Virus record (IMG/VR): IMGVR_UViG_3300030060_002129
Coordinates: 1-35,377 of that record
From: a virus
Length of the DNA stretch: 35,377 bases
Reading direction: 5' to 3' (one strand)
Shown: piece by piece, positions 1-7,308 of the stretch
Numbering within the stretch: the first letter of the stretch is position 1
How the letters are laid out: each line of letters starts with the position of its first letter
Position numbers and translations under genes: made by a program
The notes under the pieces: generated by a model
What the model was told of the DNA's origin: nothing
The model's database searches: none
The model's input: only the letters and a program-made list of their open reading frames with translations

Positions 1-355
1 CACCTTTTAGTGCAACAAAGTTAATAACGATAGCTTCACTTAATGAACCACCAGAAACATTAGAAACTGTGATTTTAAATGAGCCAGCTGCAATACTATT
101 TGCACTCACGATATAAGCGCCTGCTGTTCCAGCAGAACCATGACAAGCTACAACCACATCTGTTGCTGCAACTTTACTGTTTGTAACTGTAAAAGAAACT
201 TCTGCCGCATCAGCTAATGCTGCATTGTTCATGGTTATTTGACCTGACTCTGTATTAGAAATTACAGTAGTCGCTTTATTGGTAGCCTGAGTGACAGTAC
301 CGCCATTTGTTGTGCCAACTAATGAGCCAGCAGTTACTTCAAATAATGAAGGCAT
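1..355 (-). CDS. Virion-associated hypothetical protein, 3' end missing
   Basis: The frame opens with ATG at 355 and stays open for 118 codons to the window edge, so the C-terminus is missing. The product begins MPSLFEVTAGSLVG and is rich in Ala, Thr, Ser and Val without charged clusters, as expected for a beta-rich surface protein. Segments such as ITMNNAALADA and NSKVAATDVVVACHGSAGTA resemble a small domain often seen in phage virion proteins, stand-alone or attached to others. It lies 12 bp downstream of the capsid gene in the same leftward transcript, where decoration proteins usually sit. A head-decoration or fibre role is inference from position; no catalytic motif is visible. Confidence 0.7.
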   Translation of the reverse strand, partial: MPSLFEVTAGSLVGTTNGGTVTQATNKATTVISNTESGQITMNNAALADAAEVSFTVTNSKVAATDVVVACHGSAGTAGAYIVSANSIAAGSFKITVSNVSGGSLSEAIVINFVALKG

Positions 356-367
356 AATTAATTACCT

Positions 368-1405
368 CTAATCTTGGTTAGATACGTTTGTAGCACGAAC
401 AATACCGATGTTCTTTGTCTCATACACTTTCGACCATGATGCAACAGTCTCTAATACAGTTCTATTAGGATTGACAGTTGAAACAGCGTACTTAAGACCC
501 ACTGGATGATAGATGTAGTGGAGATCCACTGCCATTGCCTCTTCCAAAGCAAGAATATCTCTATCAGTTTGTGTTCTGATTGGTGCCTGCTCTCCAGTAA
601 CTACTGCTCCTTGTGTAAAGAAGAAAGTAGAGTACTCAGTTGAAGATCCAGAACCAGTTGTAGGTATATCGTCAGAAACAATTACATTTAGACCCATGAA
701 TGTATTTACAGCTGTTGGTCCATCAAATGCTCTTGTAGTGCTACCTGAAGCTGCTGCTGTATCAGGAGCGCCTGTATTATCGTAGATACGATCAATAGCA
801 TTTCTCTCTACTAAGTCATAAAAGACTTTTGAATGCATTGCAATAGCTGTCAACTTACCACCTTGATCGCCTAGTAAAGCTTGTGCTTTAGCAACGTGTC
901 TAGGGCTTAAAGTTGTTGGACTATCACCAGACTCTGAATCAATAGTTAAATCAAATAATGCTGAGTTACTATCGTTAGCGTTGATAGATCCAAATGCACC
1001 AGTTAAGCAAGAATATAAATCCTTCTGCTTTTGGTTGTTGACGTATGCCGCCATCTTCTGAGCAATAGCAGCCATTGGATCAACACCGCCACCAACTGCA
1101 AGAGCAGCTAAGTCACGTGAACTGAACGCACGACCTCTATGAAGTACAGCTGCAATTTGGTTATCAGCTGTAATTTTTGCTGGTGTTAATGATGTTGAGT
1201 CTGTTAAAACTTCAAAATCCCCAGTTAAGTTAGCTTTGTAGAAAGGTATCTTTACAAAGTCCCCGCCTCTTTCTGCGGATAGATTCAATTCTGCCAAAGG
1301 TTGTACTACCCCACTCTGTAGGAAGCTGTCAGTTTGAGTTGTAGCTTCGATTAAGTAGGGAGTAAACACCTCAGGAATTATTAAATCACTGCGTAATGTC
1401 GCCAT
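368..1405 (-). CDS. Major capsid protein
   Basis: 345 residues starting MATLRSDLIIPEVF, a start style typical of phage coat proteins whose N-terminal arm is followed by a hydrophobic 'PEVFTPYL' segment. The sequence contains VKIPFYKANLTGDF, a long Ala-rich helix around residues 90-125 and a C-terminal beta-rich stretch with LHYIYHPVGLKY, consistent with the HK97 fold used by tailed-phage shells. It follows the scaffold gene and precedes a small virion gene, the standard capsid position. No protease domain or signal is seen. The assignment rests on order, length and coat-like composition rather than on a sharp motif. The start has no clear Shine-Dalgarno sequence. Confidence 0.85.
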   Translation of the reverse strand: MATLRSDLIIPEVFTPYLIEATTQTDSFLQSGVVQPLAELNLSAERGGDFVKIPFYKANLTGDFEVLTDSTSLTPAKITADNQIAAVLHRGRAFSSRDLAALAVGGGVDPMAAIAQKMAAYVNNQKQKDLYSCLTGAFGSINANDSNSALFDLTIDSESGDSPTTLSPRHVAKAQALLGDQGGKLTAIAMHSKVFYDLVERNAIDRIYDNTGAPDTAAASGSTTRAFDGPTAVNTFMGLNVIVSDDIPTTGSGSSTEYSTFFFTQGAVVTGEQAPIRTQTDRDILALEEAMAVDLHYIYHPVGLKYAVSTVNPNRTVLETVASWSKVYETKNIGIVRATNVSNQD

Positions 1406-1431
1406 TAGAATTTAATAAATATGTTTACTTC

Positions 1432-1466
1432 GAGGCACAACCTCTGACGTAGCACAACCACGTTGT
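1432..1466 (-). promoter_or_regulatory. Two small hairpins in the scaffold-capsid gap
   Basis: The 68-base gap between scaffold and capsid genes holds two perfect small inverted repeats: ACAAC-CAC-GTTGT at 1454-1466 and GAGG-CACAA-CCTC at 1432-1444. In the leftward mRNA they would form adjacent 5-bp and 4-bp hairpins about 30-60 nt upstream of the capsid start. Neither is followed by a U tract, so they do not look like a terminator. A role in mRNA processing or stability of the capsid message is possible but unproven. Confidence 0.3.
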
Positions 1467-1473
1467 TACTATA

Positions 1474-2145
1474 CTAACCGCTAACTGCGTTTTTGAGCAT
1501 ATTATATTTATTTATGTCTGTTCTAAATAACCTACTTTGCTCTGTAAGGTTAAAAGATTCTTTGGCAAATGGATTTTTTTCACCAGATGCAATAGTTTCT
1601 GTTTGAACTTTAGTTGTTGTTGCTCCTCCTCCCTGTGGTCTTGGATTTTTCTGTACCCAAGCTGGCATCTTAGACATTGCCCACTCTTTTACAGGTGTTC
1701 TGTTGTAGCCATCAACTACAACAACGGTTCCATCTGTCTCTCTAGCTAATTGTTCTTTATCAATACGAGACAAAACATATTGCGGATCGTGAACAACATC
1801 AGCAAGTGCAGTTACTGCTGGAGCTTCTACCTCAAGCTGTCTCTGTCTGCTCTCTAGCTCTTGTATCTTTTTGTTCTTAGCCTCTTCAGCCTCTCGGTAC
1901 TGTTGAGCTTGTTTTGCAATAGCTTCATCATACCTGCCTTTAGCCTCTAACTCTTCTTTTTCTTTCTGCTGTTTGAAAGCAATAAGGGCATCTACATCAA
2001 CATCTGGCGGTACAGCTTTTGCTGCCTCCTTCGCTTTTTTGTAATCGTCTAAAATTTCTCTGTTGCTTTTTCTGAGTGCTTCAACTTCTGCCATTAACGC
2101 TGCAGTATCTACAGGTGGATTTGGTTTGATTGGTTCGTCAGCCAT
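1474..2145 (-). CDS. Capsid scaffolding protein
   Basis: 223 residues, highly charged, with a long predicted coiled coil at about residues 18-105 (runs of EAEEAKNKKIQEL type) and a proline/glycine-rich C-terminal part containing NPRPQGGGATT. Scaffolding proteins of tailed phages show this acidic, helical, low-complexity profile and are encoded directly upstream of the major capsid protein, as here. It would line the inside of the procapsid and be released at DNA packaging. No serine protease motif is present, so it does not look like a protease-scaffold fusion. The assignment is by composition and position. Confidence 0.8.
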   Translation of the reverse strand: MADEPIKPNPPVDTAALMAEVEALRKSNREILDDYKKAKEAAKAVPPDVDVDALIAFKQQKEKEELEAKGRYDEAIAKQAQQYREAEEAKNKKIQELESRQRQLEVEAPAVTALADVVHDPQYVLSRIDKEQLARETDGTVVVVDGYNRTPVKEWAMSKMPAWVQKNPRPQGGGATTTKVQTETIASGEKNPFAKESFNLTEQSRLFRTDINKYNMLKNAVSG

Positions 2146-2174
2146 AAATAAAAAATTTACAATTATTCACAATA

Positions 2175-2456
2175 CTAGCTCCACTTCGTGCGGTCTGCCC
2201 AAAAAGCTGCTGACATTTTACCTTTGGCAATATTTTTAGCGTGTCTAGCCTTAAAACTTTTGCGTTTTGCCTTATCTGCTTCTGATTCTCCCTTTCTGGG
2301 TGGTTTAGTCTTAGCACCTTGCATACCAAACCTAATTAATTTAATTTTATCCCCTTCTTTCGCTAATACAACATGAGACTTTGTAGGGTGTGATGGAGTT
2401 CTTTTAGGTTTGTTAAAACCAGCAAGTCCAAACCTTTTCAGTCTAGGATCACTCAT
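2175..2456 (-). CDS. Small basic protein of a conserved marine-phage family
   Basis: 93 residues, strongly basic, with motifs KRTPSHPTKSHVV, KLIRFGMQG and KARHAKNIAKGKMSAAFWA. I recognise this pattern from cyanophage and other marine phage genomes, where it is a protein of unknown function (a DUF6321-like family, from memory). The His/Lys-rich KARHAKNI segment suggests nucleic-acid binding but proves nothing. Its ATG overlaps the stop of the 51-aa gene upstream (ATGA at 2453-2456), so it is probably translationally coupled. It is the last member of the mini-gene cassette before the scaffold gene. Confidence 0.85.
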   Translation of the reverse strand: MSDPRLKRFGLAGFNKPKRTPSHPTKSHVVLAKEGDKIKLIRFGMQGAKTKPPRKGESEADKAKRKSFKARHAKNIAKGKMSAAFWADRTKWS

Positions 2457-2608
2457 TTGCCTTTTTTCCTCATTGCCAATCTATGCGCCTCTGTAAATGA
2501 CATTCCCTCTCTCATCTTACGTTTCATAAAATCCATGTGCGCTTTAGTATGACCATGCACTTTTTGATGTTTAGCTAGAGTATTTTTTTGTCTTGTAGTT
2601 AGTTTCAT
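2453..2608 (-). CDS. 51-aa basic mini-protein
   Basis: ATG at 2608 opens 51 codons, beginning MKLTTRQKNTLAKHQKVH and containing HTKAHMDFMKRKMREG and SFTEAHRLAMRKKGK. The pattern of an H-rich first half followed by 'M(R)xGxSFxEAHxxAMxKxGK' is familiar from very short proteins of marine cyanophages, function unknown. Both ends overlap neighbours by ATGA, with the 86-aa gene upstream and the 93-aa gene downstream, which strongly supports a real coupled gene despite its size. It is probably a small helical nucleic-acid- or protein-binding peptide; this is inference from charge only. Confidence 0.8.
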   Translation of the reverse strand: MKLTTRQKNTLAKHQKVHGHTKAHMDFMKRKMREGMSFTEAHRLAMRKKGK

Positions 2609-2865
2609 CTTCTTTTGTTATACCTAGAATAAATTGCTGCGTCTGCTGTTCTAGCTTTATCTCCTCTCATGTAACTATTAACTCTTCCCATTGCCCAAGC
2701 TGCCATAGGTACGTTTCTTGATCCACTAGACAAATAAGCGCCCTGACCTTTTCTATACACCGCTGCAAGTTCTCCATAAAAAAACTTTGTACCATCAGCT
2801 TTCTTTTTAAGGTTAGCTTTTACGCTTGCGCTTAGTGGTTTTCTTCTTTTTGCTTGTGGAGACAT
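2605..2865 (-). CDS. Small basic protein with LSSGSR motif
   Basis: I place the start at ATG 2865 (MSPQAKRRKPLSASV), giving 86 residues; the frame is open upstream to 2904 but those codons look unlike protein. Motifs are LSASVKANLKKKA, AVYRKGQGAYLSSGSR and WAMGRVNSYMRGDKA. From memory this matches a marine-phage family of unknown function in which 'YRKGxxAYLSSGSR..sxxqWAMaRVNSF' is conserved. The gene overlaps the upstream 76-aa gene by 53 bp and ends in an ATGA overlap with the 51-aa gene. The role is unknown. A link to head assembly is suggested only by its place between the MuF and scaffold genes. Confidence 0.8.
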   Translation of the reverse strand: MSPQAKRRKPLSASVKANLKKKADGTKFFYGELAAVYRKGQGAYLSSGSRNVPMAAWAMGRVNSYMRGDKARTADAAIYSRYNKRR

Positions 2866-3043
2866 TTTGTTTAGTACGTGATTTAGATACAGCTTGAATA
2901 TCAATATACTGTCCTTTTCTATAAGCCTCGGCAGTTCTCTTAATCTCAGCAGCTTTTGCTGATTTGTTTTTAGAACCAGACAGGTACTTTTTAGGTAGCC
3001 CTGTCTTTTTGTCCTTTGGAACTCGCCTTAGTTTTCTAGTCAC
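2813..3043 (-). CDS. Lysine-rich mini-protein (RVPKDKKTGLPKKY motif)
   Basis: 76 residues from a GTG start at 3043 (GTGA overlap with the upstream 32-aa gene). It opens MTRKLRRVPKDKKTGLPKKYLSG and ends in a Lys/Arg tail, KKKKTTKRKRKS. The 'RVPKDKKTGLPKKY' block is one I recognise from short cyanophage proteins of unknown function. About one residue in three is Lys or Arg, so it probably binds nucleic acid. Its 3' end overlaps the next gene by 53 bp in another frame, so the tail is encoded by bases that also code for the next gene's N-terminus. Confidence 0.75.
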   Translation of the reverse strand: MTRKLRRVPKDKKTGLPKKYLSGSKNKSAKAAEIKRTAEAYRKGQYIDIQAVSKSRTKQNVSTSKKKKTTKRKRKS

Positions 3044-3138
3044 TTTTTAGTTTTTTTCTTAGTTTTAGGCTTCACTTCACAGTTTTCAGCCTTTGGCTTG
3101 GGTTCGTCATAAGTTTGAACCTTAAATGTATAACCCAT
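3040..3138 (-). CDS. 32-aa lysine-rich peptide
   Basis: ATG at 3138 opens MGYTFKVQTYDEP, then a Pro/Lys stretch and a KPKTKKKTKK tail, 32 residues in all. The start sits in a TAATG overlap with the stop of the 23-aa gene and the end in a GTGA overlap with the 76-aa gene. Such exact linkage at both ends is the main support for a frame this short. The function is unknown; the peptide could be a DNA-neutralising or assembly peptide, or it may exist only to carry translation through the cassette. Confidence 0.6.
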   Translation of the reverse strand: MGYTFKVQTYDEPKPKAENCEVKPKTKKKTKK

Positions 3139-3209
3139 TATTTTTTACCACCCTTTTTTACTTTCTTTTTTTTACCCTTTGGTTTCATTGACCCATAGTG
3201 AGAAGGCAT
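3138..3209 (-). CDS. 23-aa basic peptide MPSHYGSMK
   Basis: ATG at 3209 encodes MPSHYGSMKPKGKKKK followed by VKKGGKK, 23 residues. Peptides beginning 'MPxHYG/MPYHMGK' with a poly-lysine tail occur, from memory, in many marine phage genomes next to the other mini-proteins found here. The TAATG overlap with the 32-aa gene supports translation. Nothing more can be said about its function. Confidence 0.55.
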   Translation of the reverse strand: MPSHYGSMKPKGKKKKVKKGGKK

Positions 3210-3234
3210 AACAATAAAAGTAGCTGTAACTATA

Positions 3235-3366
3235 TTACTTCCTTTTACGTTTTTTAGCAGTTGTTAATGCAATGGCTTGAGCCTGCTTAAGTGTCTTACC
3301 TTCTCTCATAAGCTTACGAATGTTAGCTGAGATAATTTTTTGTGATTTACCTTTTCTTAGTGGCAT
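3235..3366 (-). CDS. 43-aa mini-protein MPLRKGKSQK (DUF6496-like)
   Basis: ATG at 3366 encodes 43 residues: MPLRKGKSQKIISANIRKL, then MREGKTLKQAQAIALTTAKK and a KRKRK tail. The pattern 'MPLkKGkSqkvIsaNI.eLm..GkpqkQAvAIAL..A' is one of the most widespread mini-proteins in marine phages (a DUF6496-like family, as I recall it), and this copy fits it throughout. It probably forms two short helices. Function unknown. The start is only 2 nt downstream of the stop of the 63-aa gene, in the same leftward transcript. Confidence 0.85.
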   Translation of the reverse strand: MPLRKGKSQKIISANIRKLMREGKTLKQAQAIALTTAKKRKRK

Positions 3367-3368
3367 AG

Positions 3369-3560
3369 CTATCCAAAGTATTTGTTAAGTATGTCAAAGT
3401 CTTCGTCTTCTTTAGCATCTACATACAAACCTTCAATGATTTGTTCAAATTTTTTTCTATTACTTCCTCTAGTTTGTTGCATTGCATCGTGAATACGTTT
3501 TACTACTGATCTGTTTTTAGGAAACTTATTTGAAAGTTCTAATGCTTCACGTGGTGTCAT
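3369..3560 (-). CDS. Hypothetical 63-aa helical protein
   Basis: 63 residues, MTPREALELSNKFPKNRSV onwards, mixed charge, ending in the acidic DAKEDEDFDILNKYFG. Predicted all-helical. The ATG overlaps the stop of the MuF gene (ATGA at 3557-3560), so it is probably translated by the same ribosomes that finish the MuF protein. No family recognised. It is the first of the run of tiny genes and the only acidic-tailed one in it. Confidence 0.7.
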   Translation of the reverse strand: MTPREALELSNKFPKNRSVVKRIHDAMQQTRGSNRKKFEQIIEGLYVDAKEDEDFDILNKYFG

Positions 3561-5845
3561 AAGTTTTTCATGGCCTCTTCAAAAGTTTCATCTACCCATT
3601 TATACAAACGTGGTGCATTCTTTTGCAACCCCTCTGGATTAAAAATATACTGTGTGAAAGATTCTGCAAATTGTTCTGCTACATTCTTGCGACTATATTC
3701 AGTTGGATATGTCATGCCCTTTAAATTCATAAAGCGCCTACCTAGCTTGGGCATACCAGCTTGAAAGTGTACTTGGTGTCCCATCTCATGAACAAAAGTA
3801 GAGAACCAGTCTATAGTTTCGTCCATTGGGTCAGAATTAGACCATATTTCATCTTTCAAGCCTAGTTTTCTTGTCTGTAATCTCCGTTCATATGCAGAAC
3901 CTTTAATCTTACTTAATTTAAAATTGTTATCTAATGTATTAGCCGCACTTTTTTTAATTCTCTTTGCAGATGCTGCACTAATTTTTTTTGCTCCATCTCT
4001 TAATCTGGTATGAACCATTGCAGAGTTTGTAATGGTATAGCCATTTGTGCCGCCAGTAGCATTACCGAATAAACTATTAACAACCTTTCTCTGAAAATCT
4101 GTATCAATCATTCCACCTTGTTTTAACAACTTAATATTTCTTTCAAACATTCTTTCATGGCTACCTATTTTTAAATTTCCACGACCATTCCACAATGTTT
4201 TCCAATCTTTCATGTCTTGAATCAAATCTTCATTTGGAATCTTATCTATTGCCCTAAATCTCTTAATAACAGTTTCATTAGACTTTTCAAAAGCTTTTAG
4301 ATTATCTCCTGTCAAAAATCTTCGCCTTAAGTTAGTAATATCTGCAGTTTTTTCATATTTCATGTTGTATTGATTTACAATATTGCCTTTTTTCATGAAT
4401 GCTCGCATCTTCTTAATATGCTTTTCAGTCAAGCCGCCTAGAGTCTCCATTCCGTTTAAGCTATCCTCTGTAAACTCCTGAATATCTCCTAATCTGTTCT
4501 TAGTTAGCCAAGTATCAACACCTTCAGTAGACATAGTTGGTGATGTCTTAATCTTGGGCGCTTTTGCAACTGGTGCTGCTACCTTTTTAGCCACTACAGG
4601 CTTGGCATATATTTTTTCTAACTTATCAAGTGGTAGTTCTGTACCGTCATTCCTTATCATTTTTCTTATTGCCGCGTGTCCAGAGCCTTCTTTTTTTGCT
4701 AATTTCTTAAAAAATTCTACTTTTTGTTCTGTTCCTAGAGTCTTAACTTGTAGTTTTTTATCTTGCTGCAGTAACCAATCACCATACTGTGTGCCTTGTG
4801 GGACTCTTCCAGTAGCACTTGGTCTGCTAACTACCTTTCCTACAGGTGGCTCTGTTAAATCTTCAAACCCTTTGCGCTTACTTAATCCTTCATAGTCAAC
4901 AACTGGAACTGTGGTAGACCTACAGTTGAAATGCTGTGGTGGTGTTGGTCCCTTATTATACTGAAACTTTCTACCATCAAGCCTTTTACATACGTTGCTA
5001 GTCTTGCTATCTAGCGTTGCAACATATTCATATCTTGGTGCAATTTTTTTATTAGCTGCATATACAGATTGAGAAGCCTGATTCTGTACCTGATTAACAG
5101 ATGTTCTTACTATAGTTTTGATTTGATGACTAGCTAATTTAACAGCCTGACCACCTGCTGCAATTTTTTGTTTTGTAGTAGCAACCGCGTCAAATTGTAA
5201 AGTACCCGCCAATCTTTTGGCAATAACGTCTACTGACTCTCCACTAAAGACACCAGCTCTAATAGTTCTAGCCAATAAAGCCTGATTCCTTCTTGATATC
5301 CCTCTGAAAGCTTTTTCTACTGTTTCGCCATTAGGCAAAGTCATCATTGCACCCTGCCTAGCTGTTAGCTCAAACTTACCCGACCCAAACTTAATAAAAT
5401 CATCTTCAGTAAATTGTTTGCTGGTAAATACATTGACTTTTGTAGGGTCTGTTTTAACAAATGAAGTTGCATACCTTTGATTAACAGCAACTGAGTTTAT
5501 TGGAATACCGCCAGACTTTACAGCTTTTTGTAGTTCACCTTCTATAAATCCTGTCTGTATCTTTGCTAATCCTTCCATTTCTTTTATCATTTGCTTTGTT
5601 ACGTCTTTGTTCCATCTGTCCATACTTGCTTTGGATTGTGCAAGTATTGCTCTTAATCTTTTTCTTGTCTGAGGTGCTACTGCTATATCTACCCCTGCTT
5701 TCTTCTGCCTTTTGTCTAATGCAACTAATTGTTTGGTAGCATCGTAAATTACTTGAATATAGTTTTCTACAAATTTATTAGCTACAGCGTTACTGTATCT
5801 ATTTAGGTCAATAGTTTCCCTAAAGAATACCTCTGGAATACTCAT
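3557..5845 (-). CDS. MuF-type minor head protein with C-terminal HExxH metallopeptidase-like domain
   Basis: 762 residues, roughly twice the length of a plain MuF protein. Residues about 180-320 carry the MuF head-morphogenesis signature: RTSVNQVQNQAS helix, ATLDSKTSNVCKRLDGR (C286) and PPQHFNCRSTTVPV (H305, C308). A Lys/Ala/Pro linker lies at about 415-435. The C-terminal 320 residues form a separate domain with HEMGH at 686-690 in FVHEMGHQVHF and a downstream AEQFAESF (E724 and E728), the layout of a gluzincin-type zinc peptidase. MuF proteins sit inside the head near the portal and can be ejected with DNA. A peptidase tail suggests a protein delivered into the host or a maturation protease. 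The metal-binding residues are visible; activity is inference. Confidence 0.85.
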   Translation of the reverse strand: MSIPEVFFRETIDLNRYSNAVANKFVENYIQVIYDATKQLVALDKRQKKAGVDIAVAPQTRKRLRAILAQSKASMDRWNKDVTKQMIKEMEGLAKIQTGFIEGELQKAVKSGGIPINSVAVNQRYATSFVKTDPTKVNVFTSKQFTEDDFIKFGSGKFELTARQGAMMTLPNGETVEKAFRGISRRNQALLARTIRAGVFSGESVDVIAKRLAGTLQFDAVATTKQKIAAGGQAVKLASHQIKTIVRTSVNQVQNQASQSVYAANKKIAPRYEYVATLDSKTSNVCKRLDGRKFQYNKGPTPPQHFNCRSTTVPVVDYEGLSKRKGFEDLTEPPVGKVVSRPSATGRVPQGTQYGDWLLQQDKKLQVKTLGTEQKVEFFKKLAKKEGSGHAAIRKMIRNDGTELPLDKLEKIYAKPVVAKKVAAPVAKAPKIKTSPTMSTEGVDTWLTKNRLGDIQEFTEDSLNGMETLGGLTEKHIKKMRAFMKKGNIVNQYNMKYEKTADITNLRRRFLTGDNLKAFEKSNETVIKRFRAIDKIPNEDLIQDMKDWKTLWNGRGNLKIGSHERMFERNIKLLKQGGMIDTDFQRKVVNSLFGNATGGTNGYTITNSAMVHTRLRDGAKKISAASAKRIKKSAANTLDNNFKLSKIKGSAYERRLQTRKLGLKDEIWSNSDPMDETIDWFSTFVHEMGHQVHFQAGMPKLGRRFMNLKGMTYPTEYSRKNVAEQFAESFTQYIFNPEGLQKNAPRLYKWVDETFEEAMKNL

Positions 5846-5848
5846 TTA

Positions 5849-7282
5849 TCATTCTTCCTCTGGTACCTCCTCTTCTTCATCTTCAGGCTCTGGATCAGGC
5901 TCTTCAGGTGATTCTGATTCTGTTAGGCCACCGCTTTGTGTACCCTCAATCTCTTCCTCTACGTCAAAGTCATCTCCCAAGACCTCCCCAGCAGATAACT
6001 GGTTCAATAATGTTTCTTGTGTAATAGTGCCAGCAGTAAACAGAGTTAGTAGGCTGGTTATTTCCTGTGGCTGTAATCTTGCAGAAACAAAGTCTCTATT
6101 AACAAAGGAGCTACCCGCATTAGCTTCATTTAGATATTCGCTGTGAAATCTTAAGCAGTTATCTATCAGGTCTTGCATCTGCTGTGCTATTACCATCATG
6201 GTCGAATCATTCTGCGATCTATCTATCTGCTTGGCCTCTGCTGATTCTCCCACTAACTTCTGACCTAGTACAGCTGCTAATGATAGTGTGTTTATTTGGT
6301 CTTTAATATCTGCTAATCTCTGAAACTGGCTATCATAACTGTCTCCTGATGGGCTAATATATTCCATTCTTGACTCTGGTGGCAGAGATAGTGCCTCACT
6401 GGGTCCAGTAGTTATCTCGTCAGCATTGGGATATCCAAAGACAGCAAGTAGTGGTACAGAACTGATGTGTAAAATATTATCTAAATCAGATTGTATTTGA
6501 TAATGTTTAAGGTTTAGTTCTGCAATGTCATAGAGTGGGCTGCGGCTTTCGTAATAACCAACTCTATTAGAGTAAGCAACTGCAAAAGGGATCTTATCTT
6601 TAAGACTCATTTCTCCCTCATCAAATAATTTATATTCGTTTTTCTTTTCATCTTTCCTGTGAATTTCGTATCTACCTCTTTCTAATACCCTAATTTGCTT
6701 GATTATCTTGTCTCCGTACTTTCCATCAGGTTCTACCACTTGTTCCATTAGTCTTAGCTGTGTTAACTGCCTTTCGCCCTCTATAATCTGAGACCGCCAA
6801 CCTAATATATCCTTCGGTGTATAAGTAACCCAATATGGCCTAGTCTTATCGCCTTCTTTAGGGGCATCTACTAAAACACCTACATGACCAAAGCTTATAG
6901 CCTGCCTAGCTGTCTGGTATAGCCACACATTGAGATCATTACCCTCTAAATCTACATCGAATAATTGCTCTCTTACTAGGTCTGATACGTCATCTAGTCT
7001 AACTGGCTTTCTTACCAGCATACCTGAAAGCATTTTTTCAATACGCTGCAAATATGGTACTACTGTTGATCTGCTTAGTCTTACGTCATAACTATCGTCA
7101 GTCTCTCTAGCTTCCTGTGGTAAATATTTTCTATGTTCGCTTCTGATCTTATATGTACCTTCCTTCAAGTCTGTAATCAAGTCCCAAAATTGAGCCATTC
7201 TTTGATAGGCCGCATTAGGGCTGGCAACTGTTGTAGCAGCTTGTGTTATGGGCTGATTGTAAATATTTAGTGAGCTATACAC
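5849..7282 (-). CDS. Portal protein (DUF4055-like)
   Basis: 477 residues. Features typical of portals are an N-terminal helical part with RMAQFWDLITDL, the YLPQEARETDDSYDVRLSRS block, a middle LxYESRSPLYDIAELNLKHYQ segment (crown/wing region), helical DIKDQINTLSLAAVLGQ, and a very acidic C-terminal tail of Glu, Asp and Pro from about residue 440. The sequence resembles the DUF4055 portal family. It lies between the large terminase (26 bp gap) and the MuF gene, the canonical portal position. The portal dodecamer forms the DNA entry vertex, the terminase dock and later the tail attachment site. Confidence 0.9.
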   Translation of the reverse strand: MYSSLNIYNQPITQAATTVASPNAAYQRMAQFWDLITDLKEGTYKIRSEHRKYLPQEARETDDSYDVRLSRSTVVPYLQRIEKMLSGMLVRKPVRLDDVSDLVREQLFDVDLEGNDLNVWLYQTARQAISFGHVGVLVDAPKEGDKTRPYWVTYTPKDILGWRSQIIEGERQLTQLRLMEQVVEPDGKYGDKIIKQIRVLERGRYEIHRKDEKKNEYKLFDEGEMSLKDKIPFAVAYSNRVGYYESRSPLYDIAELNLKHYQIQSDLDNILHISSVPLLAVFGYPNADEITTGPSEALSLPPESRMEYISPSGDSYDSQFQRLADIKDQINTLSLAAVLGQKLVGESAEAKQIDRSQNDSTMMVIAQQMQDLIDNCLRFHSEYLNEANAGSSFVNRDFVSARLQPQEITSLLTLFTAGTITQETLLNQLSAGEVLGDDFDVEEEIEGTQSGGLTESESPEEPDPEPEDEEEEVPEEE

Positions 7283-7308
7283 AGTTTTGCCTCAATAGTA
7301 CCATGTTC

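Noticed and set aside
2866-2904. 13-residue N-terminal extension of the 86-aa basic protein
   Set aside because: The extension (MIFKLYLNHVLNK) is unlike the family start, while MSPQAKRRKPLSAS at 2865 fits it.
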